A stretch of DNA of 64,000 bases from Stagnimonas sp965279705 (lineage in GTDB: Bacteria; Pseudomonadota; Gammaproteobacteria; Nevskiales; Nevskiaceae). Numbering within the stretch: the stretch's first letter is position 1; each line of letters opens with the position of its first letter. Under the pieces are notes generated by a model, which saw nothing but the letters and a program-made list of their open reading frames with translations, was not told the DNA's origin and did no database searches. The DNA lies in NCBI GenBank assembly GCA_965279705.1, contig OZ257257.1, positions 3,348,001-3,412,000 on the forward strand. The letters run 5' to 3'. This document shows, in pieces, positions 1 to 8,823 of the stretch. Made by a program: the position numbers and the translations under genes.

Positions 1-703
1 TTTTGCGGCGCTGCTCCAGCACCGCCGTAAGCGAGGCGGATGCCGGCTGCGGGTACGGCCGCTCGCCCGCCAGCAACTCGTAGCCGATCACGCCGAGTGC
101 GAACACATCGCTGCGCGGGTCGAGTGCCGCGGCCTCGCCACCGAGCTGCTCCCAGCTCATGTAAGGCAGCGTGCCCAGCACTTCGCCCGCACGGGTCAGC
201 AGCGTTTCGCCATCGGGGTCGATGACGTGGGCGATACCGAAGTCCAGCACCTTGGGCGCGCCGTGGGCATCGACCAGAATGTTGGCGGGCTTCAAGTCGC
301 GGTGAATGACCCCGCGCGTGTGTGCAAAGTGCACGGCCTTGCAGACAGCCGCGAGCAGCGCCAGCTTGTCGCGCAGCGGCAGCGTGCGCGCGTGGGTAAG
401 CACGTCGGCACCCGGCACGTACTCCATTGCCAGGTACGGCTGCGGGCCGCTCGGCGTGTCGGCCACATCCGCGGCGTAGAGACGGGCGATGCCGGGGTGT
501 TCGAGCAGCGCCAGCAATTTGGCTTCGCGCGCAAAGCGGGCGCGGGCCTCGTGCGTGGTGGCCACGCCACGCAACAACTTGAGTGCAACCTGCCGCGTGG
601 GCTGACTCTGCTCGGCCAGCATCACCCGGCCACTCGCGCCATCGCCCAGCAATTTGAGAATGCGATAAGGGCCGATACTGCTGGGTAGATCGTCAGGTGA
701 CAT
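1..703 (-). CDS. Ser/Thr protein kinase, PknB-like (C-terminal part off the left edge)
   Basis: The minus strand is open from an ATG at 703 to the window edge (234 codons). It reads as a Hanks-type kinase domain that phosphorylates Ser/Thr on cytoplasmic proteins. Visible motifs: glycine-rich loop GDGASGRV (about residues 20-27), VALK with the ATP lysine K42, catalytic loop HRDLKPAN (D136, N141), DFG at 154-156, then GTLPYMSWEQ in the activation segment, where most relatives have YMSPEQ. The first 12 or so residues lead straight into the kinase fold, so the start is credible although no clear Shine-Dalgarno is seen. The rest of the kinase domain and any sensor or transmembrane part lie outside the window. 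The gene is divergent from a NarL-type response regulator across 86 bp, which suggests joint control or signalling; that link is inference. Confidence 0.9.
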   Translation of the reverse strand, partial: MSPDDLPSSIGPYRILKLLGDGASGRVMLAEQSQPTRQVALKLLRGVATTHEARARFAREAKLLALLEHPGIARLYAADVADTPSGPQPYLAMEYVPGADVLTHARTLPLRDKLALLAAVCKAVHFAHTRGVIHRDLKPANILVDAHGAPKVLDFGIAHVIDPDGETLLTRAGEVLGTLPYMSWEQLGGEAAALDPRSDVFALGVIGYELLAGERPYPQPASASLTAVLEQRRK

Positions 704-789
704 GCACGGTGCCAGTGGTCCGCAAAGAGAAGCCAATACAGCCCGAGAGTGTCCATTGTCGCGCGCGATTCGGATAGCCTTAGCCGGGT

Positions 790-1443
790 ATGCAATCGGC
801 TTCCTTCCTGCCCCGCACCGCACTCGTCTTGGACGACCACGCGCGCGCGCGTGGCTGGCTGGCTGCTGCCGTGAACGCGGCGTTCCCCACTGCGACTTGT
901 GTGCAGGCCGCGACGATTGCCGAGGCCCGCCAGCACATTGCAGCGCAGCCGTTTGACCTCGCCCTGCTCGACCTCAATCTGCCCGACGGCAGCGGCCTGG
1001 ATTTGTTGGCTCGCCTGCAAGCCCAGCAACCGCCGACGCTGTGTGTAATCGCCACCATCTACGATGACGACGAGCATCTGTTCAGTGCCCTGCAACGCGG
1101 TGCGACCGGCTATGTGTTGAAAGAGCAATCGCGCGATGCGCTGGCCACCATGTTGCGCGGAATGGTTGAAGGTCAGCCGCCGCTGTCGCCAGCCATTGCG
1201 CGACGCCTGCTGCGACAGTTCGCCGCACCGACACCCGTCGCCAAAACGATCAACCCGCTGACCCCGCGCGAGAGCGAAGCACTGGCGCTGATCGGCAAGG
1301 GCTTCTCGGTGGCGCAAGCAGCGGCGGCACTCGCCGTGAGCCACCACACCGCGCACGACTACGTGCGCAATATCTACCGCAAGTTGGCCATCGCCAGCCG
1401 CGCTGAGGCCGCCATTGCAGCGCGGGAGTTGGGGCTGGCGTAG
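790..1443 (+). CDS. NarL/LuxR-family response regulator
   Basis: This is a two-domain regulator of 217 residues. The receiver has the acidic pair D15-D16, phospho-acceptor D61 in LLDLNLPDG, and a conserved Lys in YVLKEQ. The C-terminal LuxR helix-turn-helix (about 155-217) has LTPRESEALALIGKG and a recognition region ending NIYRKLAIASRAEA. It should bind DNA as a phosphorylation-controlled dimer. No histidine kinase is adjacent; the only nearby kinase is the divergent Ser/Thr kinase. The gene is followed by about 175 bp with a perfect palindrome ahead of the next gene. Family assignment is firm; targets are unknown. Confidence 0.92.
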   Translation: MQSASFLPRTALVLDDHARARGWLAAAVNAAFPTATCVQAATIAEARQHIAAQPFDLALLDLNLPDGSGLDLLARLQAQQPPTLCVIATIYDDDEHLFSALQRGATGYVLKEQSRDALATMLRGMVEGQPPLSPAIARRLLRQFAAPTPVAKTINPLTPRESEALALIGKGFSVAQAAAALAVSHHTAHDYVRNIYRKLAIASRAEAAIAARELGLA

Positions 1444-1510
1444 CGGTGCGTTTTACGACCGATATCGAAGCCATCCCTGCCGCTACAGCACCCTTCTGAA
1501 TTCGCCCCTG

Positions 1511-1530
1511 CAAGGGCATATATGCCCTTG
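1511..1530. promoter_or_regulatory. Perfect 20-bp palindrome, candidate operator
   Basis: The half-site CAAGGGCATA is followed directly by its exact reverse complement TATGCCCTTG. It lies 67 bp after the response-regulator stop and about 90 bp before the lipoprotein start. There is no following T-run, so it does not look like a terminator. A dimeric DNA-binding protein such as the upstream NarL-type regulator could bind it; this is inference. Confidence 0.5.
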
Positions 1531-1618
1531 GCGTTCGACCCCCCACGTTCATGGGATGGGCGACAACGCTGTGGCTGCGCACGCTGCACGCACTTTCAAA
1601 GTCAACCCGGTGCGCGCC

Positions 1619-4240
1619 ATGATCTCCAATACACTTTCACTCCGCCGCACCGTCTGGGCCAGCACACTGGCGAGCAGCCTGACCTTGCTCGGCGGCTGTA
1701 ACGACAACAACATGGCACCGGCGCCGATCCTCACCGTGCCGACGCCGAGCCCCGCACCGGCTCCAGTCCCCGTTCCGGCGCCTGCACAGTCCATCACCAT
1801 CGTGCCCTCGCTCGGCCAGTTCAGCGCCGGCGCACAGGTGCAGTTGCGGCGGCTGGGTAGCCCACAGAGCGTGACGGGCGTGACCAACGCCGCGGGCACC
1901 GCGACGCTCGACATCGCCACGCTTACCGGCAGCGGCCCCTTGCTGGTGACACTCACCGGCGCGAGCGGCGTGACGTACTTTGACGAAGGCACGCGTCAGG
2001 ATCGTCCGTTTGCCGCCACCGACCGCTTGCGTGCGCTGGTACCCACCGTAGCCGCCGGCAACAGCGTGGCGCTGACTGCACTCACCACCTTGGCGGCGCA
2101 GTACGCCGAAAGCCTCGGCGCCATCGAGGCCCTCACGCCGACACAGATCGAGCAGGCCAACGACGCCGTGCGCCGCGCCTTCAGCGCCGATTTGCCCAGC
2201 TTGATTGCCACACTGCCGACACTGGTCAACAGCAGCACCGGCGCCAGCGCACTAACGGCGGCGGATAGCGGCGAGTACGCGCTCAAGCTGGCGGCCCTCG
2301 CCCAGCTCGCAGCCACCAATGGCAGCAATGCGCTCGGCTTGTTGGCCGCACTGGCATTGGATATTTCCCGCGATGGAAAAGTGGATGGACAAGACTGCCT
2401 TGCCGCCGCCTGCACCCCCGTGACAAACGCGCCGTATGCCCCGGCCAGCTTCATCGCCGACATGAACACCGCGCTCAGTGCTGTTGCCGCGAGCTTTGCC
2501 AATGCCGAGCTGCAACAGGCGGTACGCGATGGCTTGCTGGCGCTGCATTCCACCAACTTCGCGCAGCCGGATGGCCCCGCCCCTAGCCCCACGCCAGAGC
2601 CGACGCCGACGCCGACGCCCACTCCAACTCCAACTCCAACTCCAGTACCGACCCCAACACCGACTCCCGTCCCCAGCGACTACCCGCCCGCCGAGCCGGG
2701 CCAGGGTGCCAACGGCGCGGGCTTTGCAGTAGCACGCTACCTCGCCCCGGTGGCGGGCAACTACGTTTTCAACTGCCAGCGGTCAGGGCGTGGCAGTGGC
2801 CCGGTGTCACCCCGCCTCACCATCAATACCGACGGCTCGGTGGTGCTCGATGGCGTCACTGCCAACCCCAATACCCGTAGCCGCTGGGCCTCGCTGGTCA
2901 GCCAGCAGCAGCGCATGGGGCAGTCGAGCTATCAGTTCGATTTCAACAATGGCACCGTCACCGGCAATTTCACCGCCACCAGCGAGGCCGATGGCAGCGC
3001 ACTGGTCGTAGATCGTTTTTCGGGCAGCGATGCCACCAGCCCCTACAACAGCTGCGTCGTCGCCGAGCAACCGGCGACGGCAGCGGCGCTCGAAATCCGT
3101 CGTGATCTGGTGCCGCGCGCCGGCAGCTACACCGCCAACTGCATCAAGCGCAGCGGCTACACCAGCAGCGTGATTGCCGACGGCGTGCAGAACGTGCGCA
3201 TCAGCCGCGCAGGTGTGATCAAGCTCGGCAGTTTCAAGTTGCCGTATTCCGAGATCATCCTGCGCCAGTACAGCGAGTCCCTCAGCGGAACTCCCACCTT
3301 CACCAACAGCGAGCTTTTGCTTTCCACCGCCACCGGCAGCAGCAAGAATGCGCGCCTGGCTTTTGATGCCTACAGCGGGGCGATCAGCCGCTTCACGCTG
3401 AACGAAACGGACAGCCGCGCGACGGTGTGCAACGTTACCGGCTTCAGTGCCACCGACGATGCCATTGAGGCCACCGACGACGGCAGCCTGCCAGCGGGTG
3501 TGCAGACCCTCACCGCTGGCGTCAGCAGCGCGCTGGTGGGCAGCTATGGCTTGAACTGCAACGAGGGCGGCAGCATGGTGCCGCGCACGGCCACCATCAC
3601 CGCCAACGGCCGCACCACTTTTGAAGGCAGCCGCATCACCGATGTCACCGAAGGCTTTGGCACGCTCAGCTACAACGCCAATCCACCGTTCAATTTGTAT
3701 TCGGCCATCTATACCCGTTCGGACAACTTCAATAACTTGCCCGAAGGCACGCCCAGCAGTTTCACCCTGTCGTTCAATCGCAGCGGGCAGGTGGTGTCGG
3801 CCACGTATTTCGCGAATCCGCGCGGGTCCTTCAGCTGCACCGCGGCGAGCGGCACGGCGGCCAGTGTGCCGGGTGGGGCGAGCGTGCTGGGGGCTTCGCT
3901 GGCCCGCAGCGAGATGCTCAACTGCGCGCGGCGCGGCAGCAACGAGGCACTGCCCAATGGCCTCACCGCCTTCAGCATTGGCAGCGATGGCACCTTCACG
4001 CTCGGCAGCCTCAGCTTTGCACCGGCGGACTATCAAGGCACCAGTTCGGGCAGCGGTGCCGTCTTTGCTGACAGCTACGCCTACAACACCCGTGTGCCGG
4101 GCAACGCGCCAGAGATCGTCTCGCTGCGCCGCATGGGTCAAACGCTGGAGTTCACTGCCACGCAAGACAGCCAGCGCAATACCGACCGGGTGTTCATCAA
4201 TATGGACGGCGATAACAGCAGCAATTGCAGCCGTCCCTGA
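1619..4240 (+). CDS. Large exported lipoprotein with four tandem Cys-paired modules
   Basis: The protein has 873 residues. The ATG at 1619 is preferred because it opens directly on a lipoprotein signal (hydrophobic stretch, then LLGGC with lipid-acceptor C27); an upstream in-frame start would add about 68 basic residues before it. After a Pro-rich stretch comes a helical/Ala-rich region (about 60-310), then a Pro-Thr linker (about 318-352). The C-terminal half consists of four related beta-rich modules. Each starts with an NC pair in a context such as GSYxxNC and ends with a second Cys: C386/C479, C508/C604, C647/C740, C769/C870. The spacing suggests one disulfide per module. It is probably anchored in the outer membrane. 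I do not recognise the family. It is followed 48 bp later by further exported proteins on the same strand. Confidence 0.85.
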   Translation: MISNTLSLRRTVWASTLASSLTLLGGCNDNNMAPAPILTVPTPSPAPAPVPVPAPAQSITIVPSLGQFSAGAQVQLRRLGSPQSVTGVTNAAGTATLDIATLTGSGPLLVTLTGASGVTYFDEGTRQDRPFAATDRLRALVPTVAAGNSVALTALTTLAAQYAESLGAIEALTPTQIEQANDAVRRAFSADLPSLIATLPTLVNSSTGASALTAADSGEYALKLAALAQLAATNGSNALGLLAALALDISRDGKVDGQDCLAAACTPVTNAPYAPASFIADMNTALSAVAASFANAELQQAVRDGLLALHSTNFAQPDGPAPSPTPEPTPTPTPTPTPTPTPVPTPTPTPVPSDYPPAEPGQGANGAGFAVARYLAPVAGNYVFNCQRSGRGSGPVSPRLTINTDGSVVLDGVTANPNTRSRWASLVSQQQRMGQSSYQFDFNNGTVTGNFTATSEADGSALVVDRFSGSDATSPYNSCVVAEQPATAAALEIRRDLVPRAGSYTANCIKRSGYTSSVIADGVQNVRISRAGVIKLGSFKLPYSEIILRQYSESLSGTPTFTNSELLLSTATGSSKNARLAFDAYSGAISRFTLNETDSRATVCNVTGFSATDDAIEATDDGSLPAGVQTLTAGVSSALVGSYGLNCNEGGSMVPRTATITANGRTTFEGSRITDVTEGFGTLSYNANPPFNLYSAIYTRSDNFNNLPEGTPSSFTLSFNRSGQVVSATYFANPRGSFSCTAASGTAASVPGGASVLGASLARSEMLNCARRGSNEALPNGLTAFSIGSDGTFTLGSLSFAPADYQGTSSGSGAVFADSYAYNTRVPGNAPEIVSLRRMGQTLEFTATQDSQRNTDRVFINMDGDNSSNCSRP
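2590..2672 (+). repeat. Hexanucleotide tandem repeat encoding a Pro-Thr linker
   Basis: Runs of CCGACG and ACTCCA hexamers encode alternating Pro-Thr with a few Pro-Val, forming the linker before the four-module region of the lipoprotein. Such in-frame hexamer arrays can change length by slippage without shifting frame. Confidence 0.75.
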
Positions 4241-4288
4241 TCTGCCAATACCTCTTAGATTGAACACCGCCTACGACTGGAACTGCTG

Positions 4289-4987
4289 ATGAAACTTGCC
4301 CCGCTGTTACTGCTGCTGTTGTGCACCGGGGCAAGTCACGCCGCCGCCACCCGTGACGAGATCACCAAGGAGGCCTTGGCGCGTGGCTACAACAGCGCCG
4401 ACGCCGAGCGCCGCTACGAAGCCTACAAACGCGACCCGCAAGCGCACATCAATGCGGCAACGGGCGCGATGGCGAACGCCTTTGGCACGATGGCCGCCAA
4501 CGCACAGCGGCGCATGGATGCCGACCAGAGCACCTATCTCGCCATGTACGACGCCGTGCGGGCGGGCGTGGACTACCCACTGCAAACCCGTGCCGATGCC
4601 GATGCGATGAAGAGCATGCTGGAGATCAATGCCCGCACCGATGGCGAGGGCTATCGCTATTTCGCGCGCAAGCGGCTGATCGAATACGCGCTGCACCTCA
4701 GGCCGCATTCCAAAGAGTTTTTCGCGAAGCCCGACTACGAGTACGCGGCCTCGAACCTGCGCAAGAACGCCTACAGCGACGATGATTTCTTCCCCTGGAG
4801 TGCGCTGATGCTGAGCCGGCTATACCTCACCGGCCGCGGTGTGCCGCAAGACGATGTGGAGGCTTGGCGCCTGATCAACCTCTGCCTCAAATACCGCAGC
4901 GACAAGACCGACTACAACAACAAGCCAGACCACGAGCAGTGCCGCGAGACACAAGCTGTGATGGTCAAGCAAGGCTGGGCGCAATGA
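4289..4987 (+). CDS. Secreted Sel1-like-repeat protein, unknown function
   Basis: This 232-residue protein has a clear signal peptide (MKLAPLLLLLLCTGASHA). The N-terminal mature part is charged and helical. The C-terminal part contains one Sel1/TPR-like unit (LYLTGRGVPQDDVEAWRL, about residues 174-191), a motif usually used for protein contacts in the periplasm. Its stop overlaps the next start as ATGA, so the two are likely co-translated. No catalytic motif is visible. Function unknown. Confidence 0.75.
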   Translation: MKLAPLLLLLLCTGASHAAATRDEITKEALARGYNSADAERRYEAYKRDPQAHINAATGAMANAFGTMAANAQRRMDADQSTYLAMYDAVRAGVDYPLQTRADADAMKSMLEINARTDGEGYRYFARKRLIEYALHLRPHSKEFFAKPDYEYAASNLRKNAYSDDDFFPWSALMLSRLYLTGRGVPQDDVEAWRLINLCLKYRSDKTDYNNKPDHEQCRETQAVMVKQGWAQ

Positions 4988-6270
4988 ACCGCAATACATC
5001 CATGAAATCGCTGATCTCGTTTCTGCTGCTGGCGGCAGCGGCCAGCCCCCTCGTGGCCCACGCGGGCACGGTGGCATTCAGCGATGACTTCAGTCAGAAG
5101 AAGGACTGGAGCAGCCCGGCAAAAGGCGTAACCGTCGCACTCGATCAAGGCGGCCTGCTGATGCGCAACAGCGATGTCGCCTTGCAGAACACCGCCATCA
5201 CGCATTCGTTTTTGCTGACGGGTGCACTCAACTATCGGGTCAGCGCCAAGATTGTCTTTACCCAGCTCGGCGGCAAGGACGCCTATGCGGGCATCGAGCT
5301 GGTCTCGCCCGCGGGTGATGCGATCGGGTTCGTGCTCACGCCGCAAATCAAAAAAGTGACCGTGACCCATTGGAGCCACGATACCTGGGCACCCAATCTT
5401 CTTCAGCAGGCCACAGAGGCCATAAAAACCGAGCTGGGGGCCATCAATACGCTCACGGTGGAGAGCGACAACGGCGCGTTCACGGTGTTCGTCAACGAAG
5501 TGCAGGTGGGCACCACCAAGGCCGTCGATTTCGCGCCCAGTGAAATCGGCTTGCGCGGCGGCGATCTCTTTACCGCGCGCTTCGACGACGTGAGCCTGAC
5601 AGAGACCACCCTCGATACCCGCATGGCGCGGTATCAGTTGATGGAAATGGTGCCGGGGCAAACGCAGCTGGCATTCGACGACTTCACCAGCTATTCGGGC
5701 ATGGGCAAGTTGATGTCGCTGACCAAGGATAAAAACGACAAGCCGGAATGGGGCGAGATGTTCGACAACGAGAACGGCCGCATTCAGATCGACGGCAAGC
5801 GCAAGCGGATGGTGATGGAGGCCAAGACCGAAGAGCGCGGCCTCAGCAACACGCTCAACTCATGGCAGCCACTCGCCTACGCCGGGGTTTCGATTACCGC
5901 CCGACTCAACCTGGTGAAAATCGCCGAGGATGCAGACTGCGTGGGCATCGTGGTGGAGGGCAAGCTCGACAAGGACGACGACACCGATCGGCTCTTCGGC
6001 TGCATCAACCAGAACCAGGCGATCCTGAAGTTCTACAGCAGCAACACTGGCAAATGGGAGGAGCTGCAAGCGGGTGACTTGATGGTGCCCAACCCCAGCA
6101 CCGCAAAGTTGCGGCTGGTCATCAACGACGATCAGGTATTGCTGTTCGTGGACACCCGCCTGCACGTCACCAGCAAGAAGCCGCAGGGCTTCAAATACTA
6201 CGTGTCGGGGGTGAAGGTTGACCCCGCACAGACGATCGAAGTCCTGGAGTTTCAGGCAGCGGAGATTTAG
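4984..6270 (+). CDS. Secreted protein with two lectin-like beta-sandwich domains
   Basis: The 428-residue protein starts at the ATG overlapping the previous stop (ATGA); a second ATG six codons in (5002) begins the signal peptide proper (MKSLISFLLLAAAASPLVAHA). The mature protein appears to contain two similar all-beta halves: one from VAFSDDFSQKKDW (about 29-215), one from LAFDDFTSYSG (about 225-428). Both show the DDF opening and LRLVINDDQVLLFVD-type strands seen in LamG/concanavalin-like carbohydrate-binding folds. I see no catalytic residues. A periplasmic or surface binding role is inferred from fold-like features only. Confidence 0.7.
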   Translation: MNRNTSMKSLISFLLLAAAASPLVAHAGTVAFSDDFSQKKDWSSPAKGVTVALDQGGLLMRNSDVALQNTAITHSFLLTGALNYRVSAKIVFTQLGGKDAYAGIELVSPAGDAIGFVLTPQIKKVTVTHWSHDTWAPNLLQQATEAIKTELGAINTLTVESDNGAFTVFVNEVQVGTTKAVDFAPSEIGLRGGDLFTARFDDVSLTETTLDTRMARYQLMEMVPGQTQLAFDDFTSYSGMGKLMSLTKDKNDKPEWGEMFDNENGRIQIDGKRKRMVMEAKTEERGLSNTLNSWQPLAYAGVSITARLNLVKIAEDADCVGIVVEGKLDKDDDTDRLFGCINQNQAILKFYSSNTGKWEELQAGDLMVPNPSTAKLRLVINDDQVLLFVDTRLHVTSKKPQGFKYYVSGVKVDPAQTIEVLEFQAAEI

Positions 6271-6364
6271 AGCGCGCTTGGCGTCGCCACACCACAAACG
6301 TGGGGTGTGCGGATGGCTGGTGGTGGGTAACGCTGTAGGTGCGGTGAATCCAGCCCCTCACACA

Positions 6365-7453
6365 ATGATCAGCACCCCAACCATGAAAACAAAAGCCTTC
6401 ATCACCGCGTTGTTGTTGAGCGCCCATATCGCCAGTGCGCAGGAAGCTGCCGCGCTGCCCAGCAAGTCCGACGCCGAGAAAATCCTCAAGGCCGAGAAGG
6501 TGAGCAAGGGCGCGAACATCAGCCGCCTCGCCATCACCAGCTGCAACGTGCTGTTCGCCAACGAGACCGGTGCCAACGCCGAGACCCAGCGCGGCTTTGG
6601 TGATGCCAGTGCCAAGCGCGTCGAATCGCGGATTGATGCGACCTACACCATGCAGGGCATGGAGCCGGCCGTGCTGCAATCACTGGCCGAGCAGATCTGC
6701 TCGGATGCCAGCGCGCAGCTGGCCGCCGCCGGCTACACGATGGTGCCGGACGCTGAAGTGGCGGCACGGCCCGAGTTTGCCCAGCTGCATGCCAAGGGCA
6801 AGCCGGTGCCGTATGCCTATGAGCGCAGTGGCACGAAGTACACCAACTACGCGCCGCCAGGCCAGCAAGTGATCGACCTCACTTACCTCTCGACGCGCGA
6901 CATCTTCGGTGCTGCCTTTAGTGCGATGGGCACCGATAATCCAGCCCTGATCGAAGGCGCCTTGCTGAAAGGGCTCGATGCCAGCGGCGCGCACATCAAC
7001 GTGATGGTCGATTTCGCCAAGCCGAAATCCAACAGCGTGAAAGGCTTCTTCGGCAAGATCGCAGGTAGCGACACCGCCAAGGTGGAGGCCAAGATGCAGC
7101 TCAGCGTGTCGGGGCTCATCCTGCTGATCCCGGTGCAGAACATCGAGTGCAATGCCGGCTATTGCGTGGGCGCCAGCGATGCCAGCAAGTCGCCCCGCTT
7201 CACCAGCAAGGAGCCTTTGCTCTCTGGTGAAAACGCGGTGCTGGATGTGATCGACATCCAGAGCAAGGCCGAGAAAGGCGGCGAGTTGGCAGTGAATGCC
7301 ATGGCCACCGTGATTGCACTCAGTGGCTACAGCTCGGCCACCACCAGCATCGAACGCAATGGCGTGGTGGTGGACCCGGCGATCTACCAGAGCGAAGTGC
7401 GGCGCATGTCGCGCGAGTTCGTCGGCATGGCGGCGGTGCTGGCCAAGCCGTAA
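6365..7453 (+). CDS. Secreted protein of unknown function
   Basis: This 362-residue exported protein starts at 6365 or, equally well, at the ATG at 6383, which gives a textbook signal peptide (MKTKAFITALLLSAHIASA). The mature part has two Cys-bearing stretches (ITSCNVLFANE near the start, NIECNAGYCVGASD about two-thirds along) and ends in a conserved-looking helical tail, YQSEVRRMSREFVGMAAVLA. I recognise no named domain. It is the last gene of the same-strand set of exported proteins and is closed by a strong terminator, which supports a shared transcript. Confidence 0.7.
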   Translation: MISTPTMKTKAFITALLLSAHIASAQEAAALPSKSDAEKILKAEKVSKGANISRLAITSCNVLFANETGANAETQRGFGDASAKRVESRIDATYTMQGMEPAVLQSLAEQICSDASAQLAAAGYTMVPDAEVAARPEFAQLHAKGKPVPYAYERSGTKYTNYAPPGQQVIDLTYLSTRDIFGAAFSAMGTDNPALIEGALLKGLDASGAHINVMVDFAKPKSNSVKGFFGKIAGSDTAKVEAKMQLSVSGLILLIPVQNIECNAGYCVGASDASKSPRFTSKEPLLSGENAVLDVIDIQSKAEKGGELAVNAMATVIALSGYSSATTSIERNGVVVDPAIYQSEVRRMSREFVGMAAVLAKP

Positions 7454-7500
7454 GCATTCAACGGGAGGGCCGCGCAAGGGAGCGCGCTTTTTTTCGAACC

Positions 7501-7535
7501 GCCGCCGCGTGCGAAAAGCACGCGGCGGCTTTTTT
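7501..7535 (+). terminator. Intrinsic terminator after the exported-protein cluster
   Basis: A perfect 12-bp stem GCCGCCGCGTGC / GCACGCGGCGGC with a GAAAA loop is followed by six T. A weaker 5-bp hairpin plus seven T sits just upstream at 7471-7494, so the site is doubled. It separates the plus-strand cluster from the convergent DUF1501 gene. Confidence 0.9.
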
Positions 7536-7538
7536 GTT

Positions 7539-8819
7539 CTAACGGTGAAACTGCCGCCAGTTCGCACTCGCCGCGTAGCCGCCGGGGAATACCGCTTCGA
7601 GTTCCGCCTCGGCCACGCCCAGACGCTTCACCAGAATCTCGCCCAGCACGCTGCGGAAGTCGGTGGTGGGTTCGAGGTCTTCGCCCTGATACAGCTTGCT
7701 GCTCTCCATGCCCGGCCATTGGCCGTAGACCTTGCCGCCCGTCACCTGCCCGCCCATGACGAGCATGGAAGACGCGGTGCCGTGGTCGGTGCCGCCCAAG
7801 TTCTCGACCGCCTTGCGGCCGAACTCGGTCATGGTCACTACGGTGACCTTGCCCATCAGCGCGCCCATATCGTCGTTGAAGGCCTTGAACGCCGCCGCGA
7901 ACGCAGGCAACGAAGTGTTGTGGCGGCTGAGCTGGTTCACATGCGTATCCCAGTCATCATCAGAAGTGATGGTGATGACGCGCGGTGCCAAGCCGCCCTT
8001 GATGGCTTGCGCAGCGACCTTCAAACCCTGGCCTAGCGAATTGACCGGATAGGTAATGGTGGGTGCGGGCAGCGGCTCGGCTGCCAGCGCGCCGATACTG
8101 CGCGCAAGGCGGTTCACGGGTTCGCCGGGCGCACCGGCAATTTCGGCCAGCGTCTGCTGCAAACCCGTGGCGGCATCCGCCATCACCGAGCCGTGGTTGT
8201 AGTCGGCGAAGTCGCGCACGGCGATGGCGTTGGCAAAGCCTTGAAGGCTATTGGGCACTGAGGACTCGGCGGCGAGGGCCGCCCAGATGTCGTCGTTGTG
8301 ATTGGTATCGCGCTGCATGACGCGGCCAAGCCAGCCGCTGCTCACGCCGCTGCGCGCGCCGGATTCGGCAATCGACTGCGCGAAGAAATGCGAGCGGTCG
8401 CGGCTGTCCGTGGGTACCCAGCCGGTGGCGGCGACAAAGCCCAAGCTGCCGACATCGAACAGGGTCTTGAGGTCGGTGAGCGCGGGATGAAGGCCGAAGA
8501 AGCCATCCAGCGGCAGCGGATTGGTGATCGCCAGATTGGGCCGTGCCGTGGTGTAGGCCGGGTCGCCCATCGGCACTAGGAGGTTCATCCAGTCCGCTGC
8601 GAAGCGCTGGAACACGACGACCAGCGTGCCTTCGAGCGTCGGCGCGCTGCTGGCACCGGGCGCGGCCGTGCCGGTCATGCCCGTCGCGGTAGGCGGCGTG
8701 ATGCCCGTGGCTGGGGCAGCGGGCGCCGCCGCAGCTAGGGGTGACTGAGCCGCCTGCTTGCTACAGGCGGTGGCGGCACCGGCCGCGAGTAGCGGCAGCA
8801 ACATCCGTCGGGTCAGCAT
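7539..8819 (-). CDS. DUF1501 family exported protein
   Basis: The 426-residue protein has an N-terminal RRMLLPLLAAGAATAC region, compatible with a twin-arginine or lipoprotein-type export signal. It matches the DUF1501 (sulfatase/alkaline-phosphatase-like fold) pattern: VVVFQRFAADWMNLLVP near the start, HPALTDLKTLFDVGSLGFV, ITITSDDDWDTHVNQ and VVTMTEFGRKAVENLGGTDHGTAS near the end, the last two being probable metal-site motifs. It follows a DUF1800 gene by 4 bp, the usual companion. The pair is widespread in Gram-negatives; its substrate is not established. Confidence 0.9.
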   Translation of the reverse strand: MLTRRMLLPLLAAGAATACSKQAAQSPLAAAAPAAPATGITPPTATGMTGTAAPGASSAPTLEGTLVVVFQRFAADWMNLLVPMGDPAYTTARPNLAITNPLPLDGFFGLHPALTDLKTLFDVGSLGFVAATGWVPTDSRDRSHFFAQSIAESGARSGVSSGWLGRVMQRDTNHNDDIWAALAAESSVPNSLQGFANAIAVRDFADYNHGSVMADAATGLQQTLAEIAGAPGEPVNRLARSIGALAAEPLPAPTITYPVNSLGQGLKVAAQAIKGGLAPRVITITSDDDWDTHVNQLSRHNTSLPAFAAAFKAFNDDMGALMGKVTVVTMTEFGRKAVENLGGTDHGTASSMLVMGGQVTGGKVYGQWPGMESSKLYQGEDLEPTTDFRSVLGEILVKRLGVAEAELEAVFPGGYAASANWRQFHR

Positions 8820-8823
8820 GGCA

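Noticed and set aside
2807..4267. 486-codon minus-strand frame opposite the four-module lipoprotein
   Set aside because: The regular Cys spacing and signal peptide support the plus-strand protein; the antisense product has no such order.
6272..6322. GC-rich imperfect hairpin between two exported-protein genes
   Set aside because: Bulged stem with no T-run; not convincing as a terminator or regulatory RNA.
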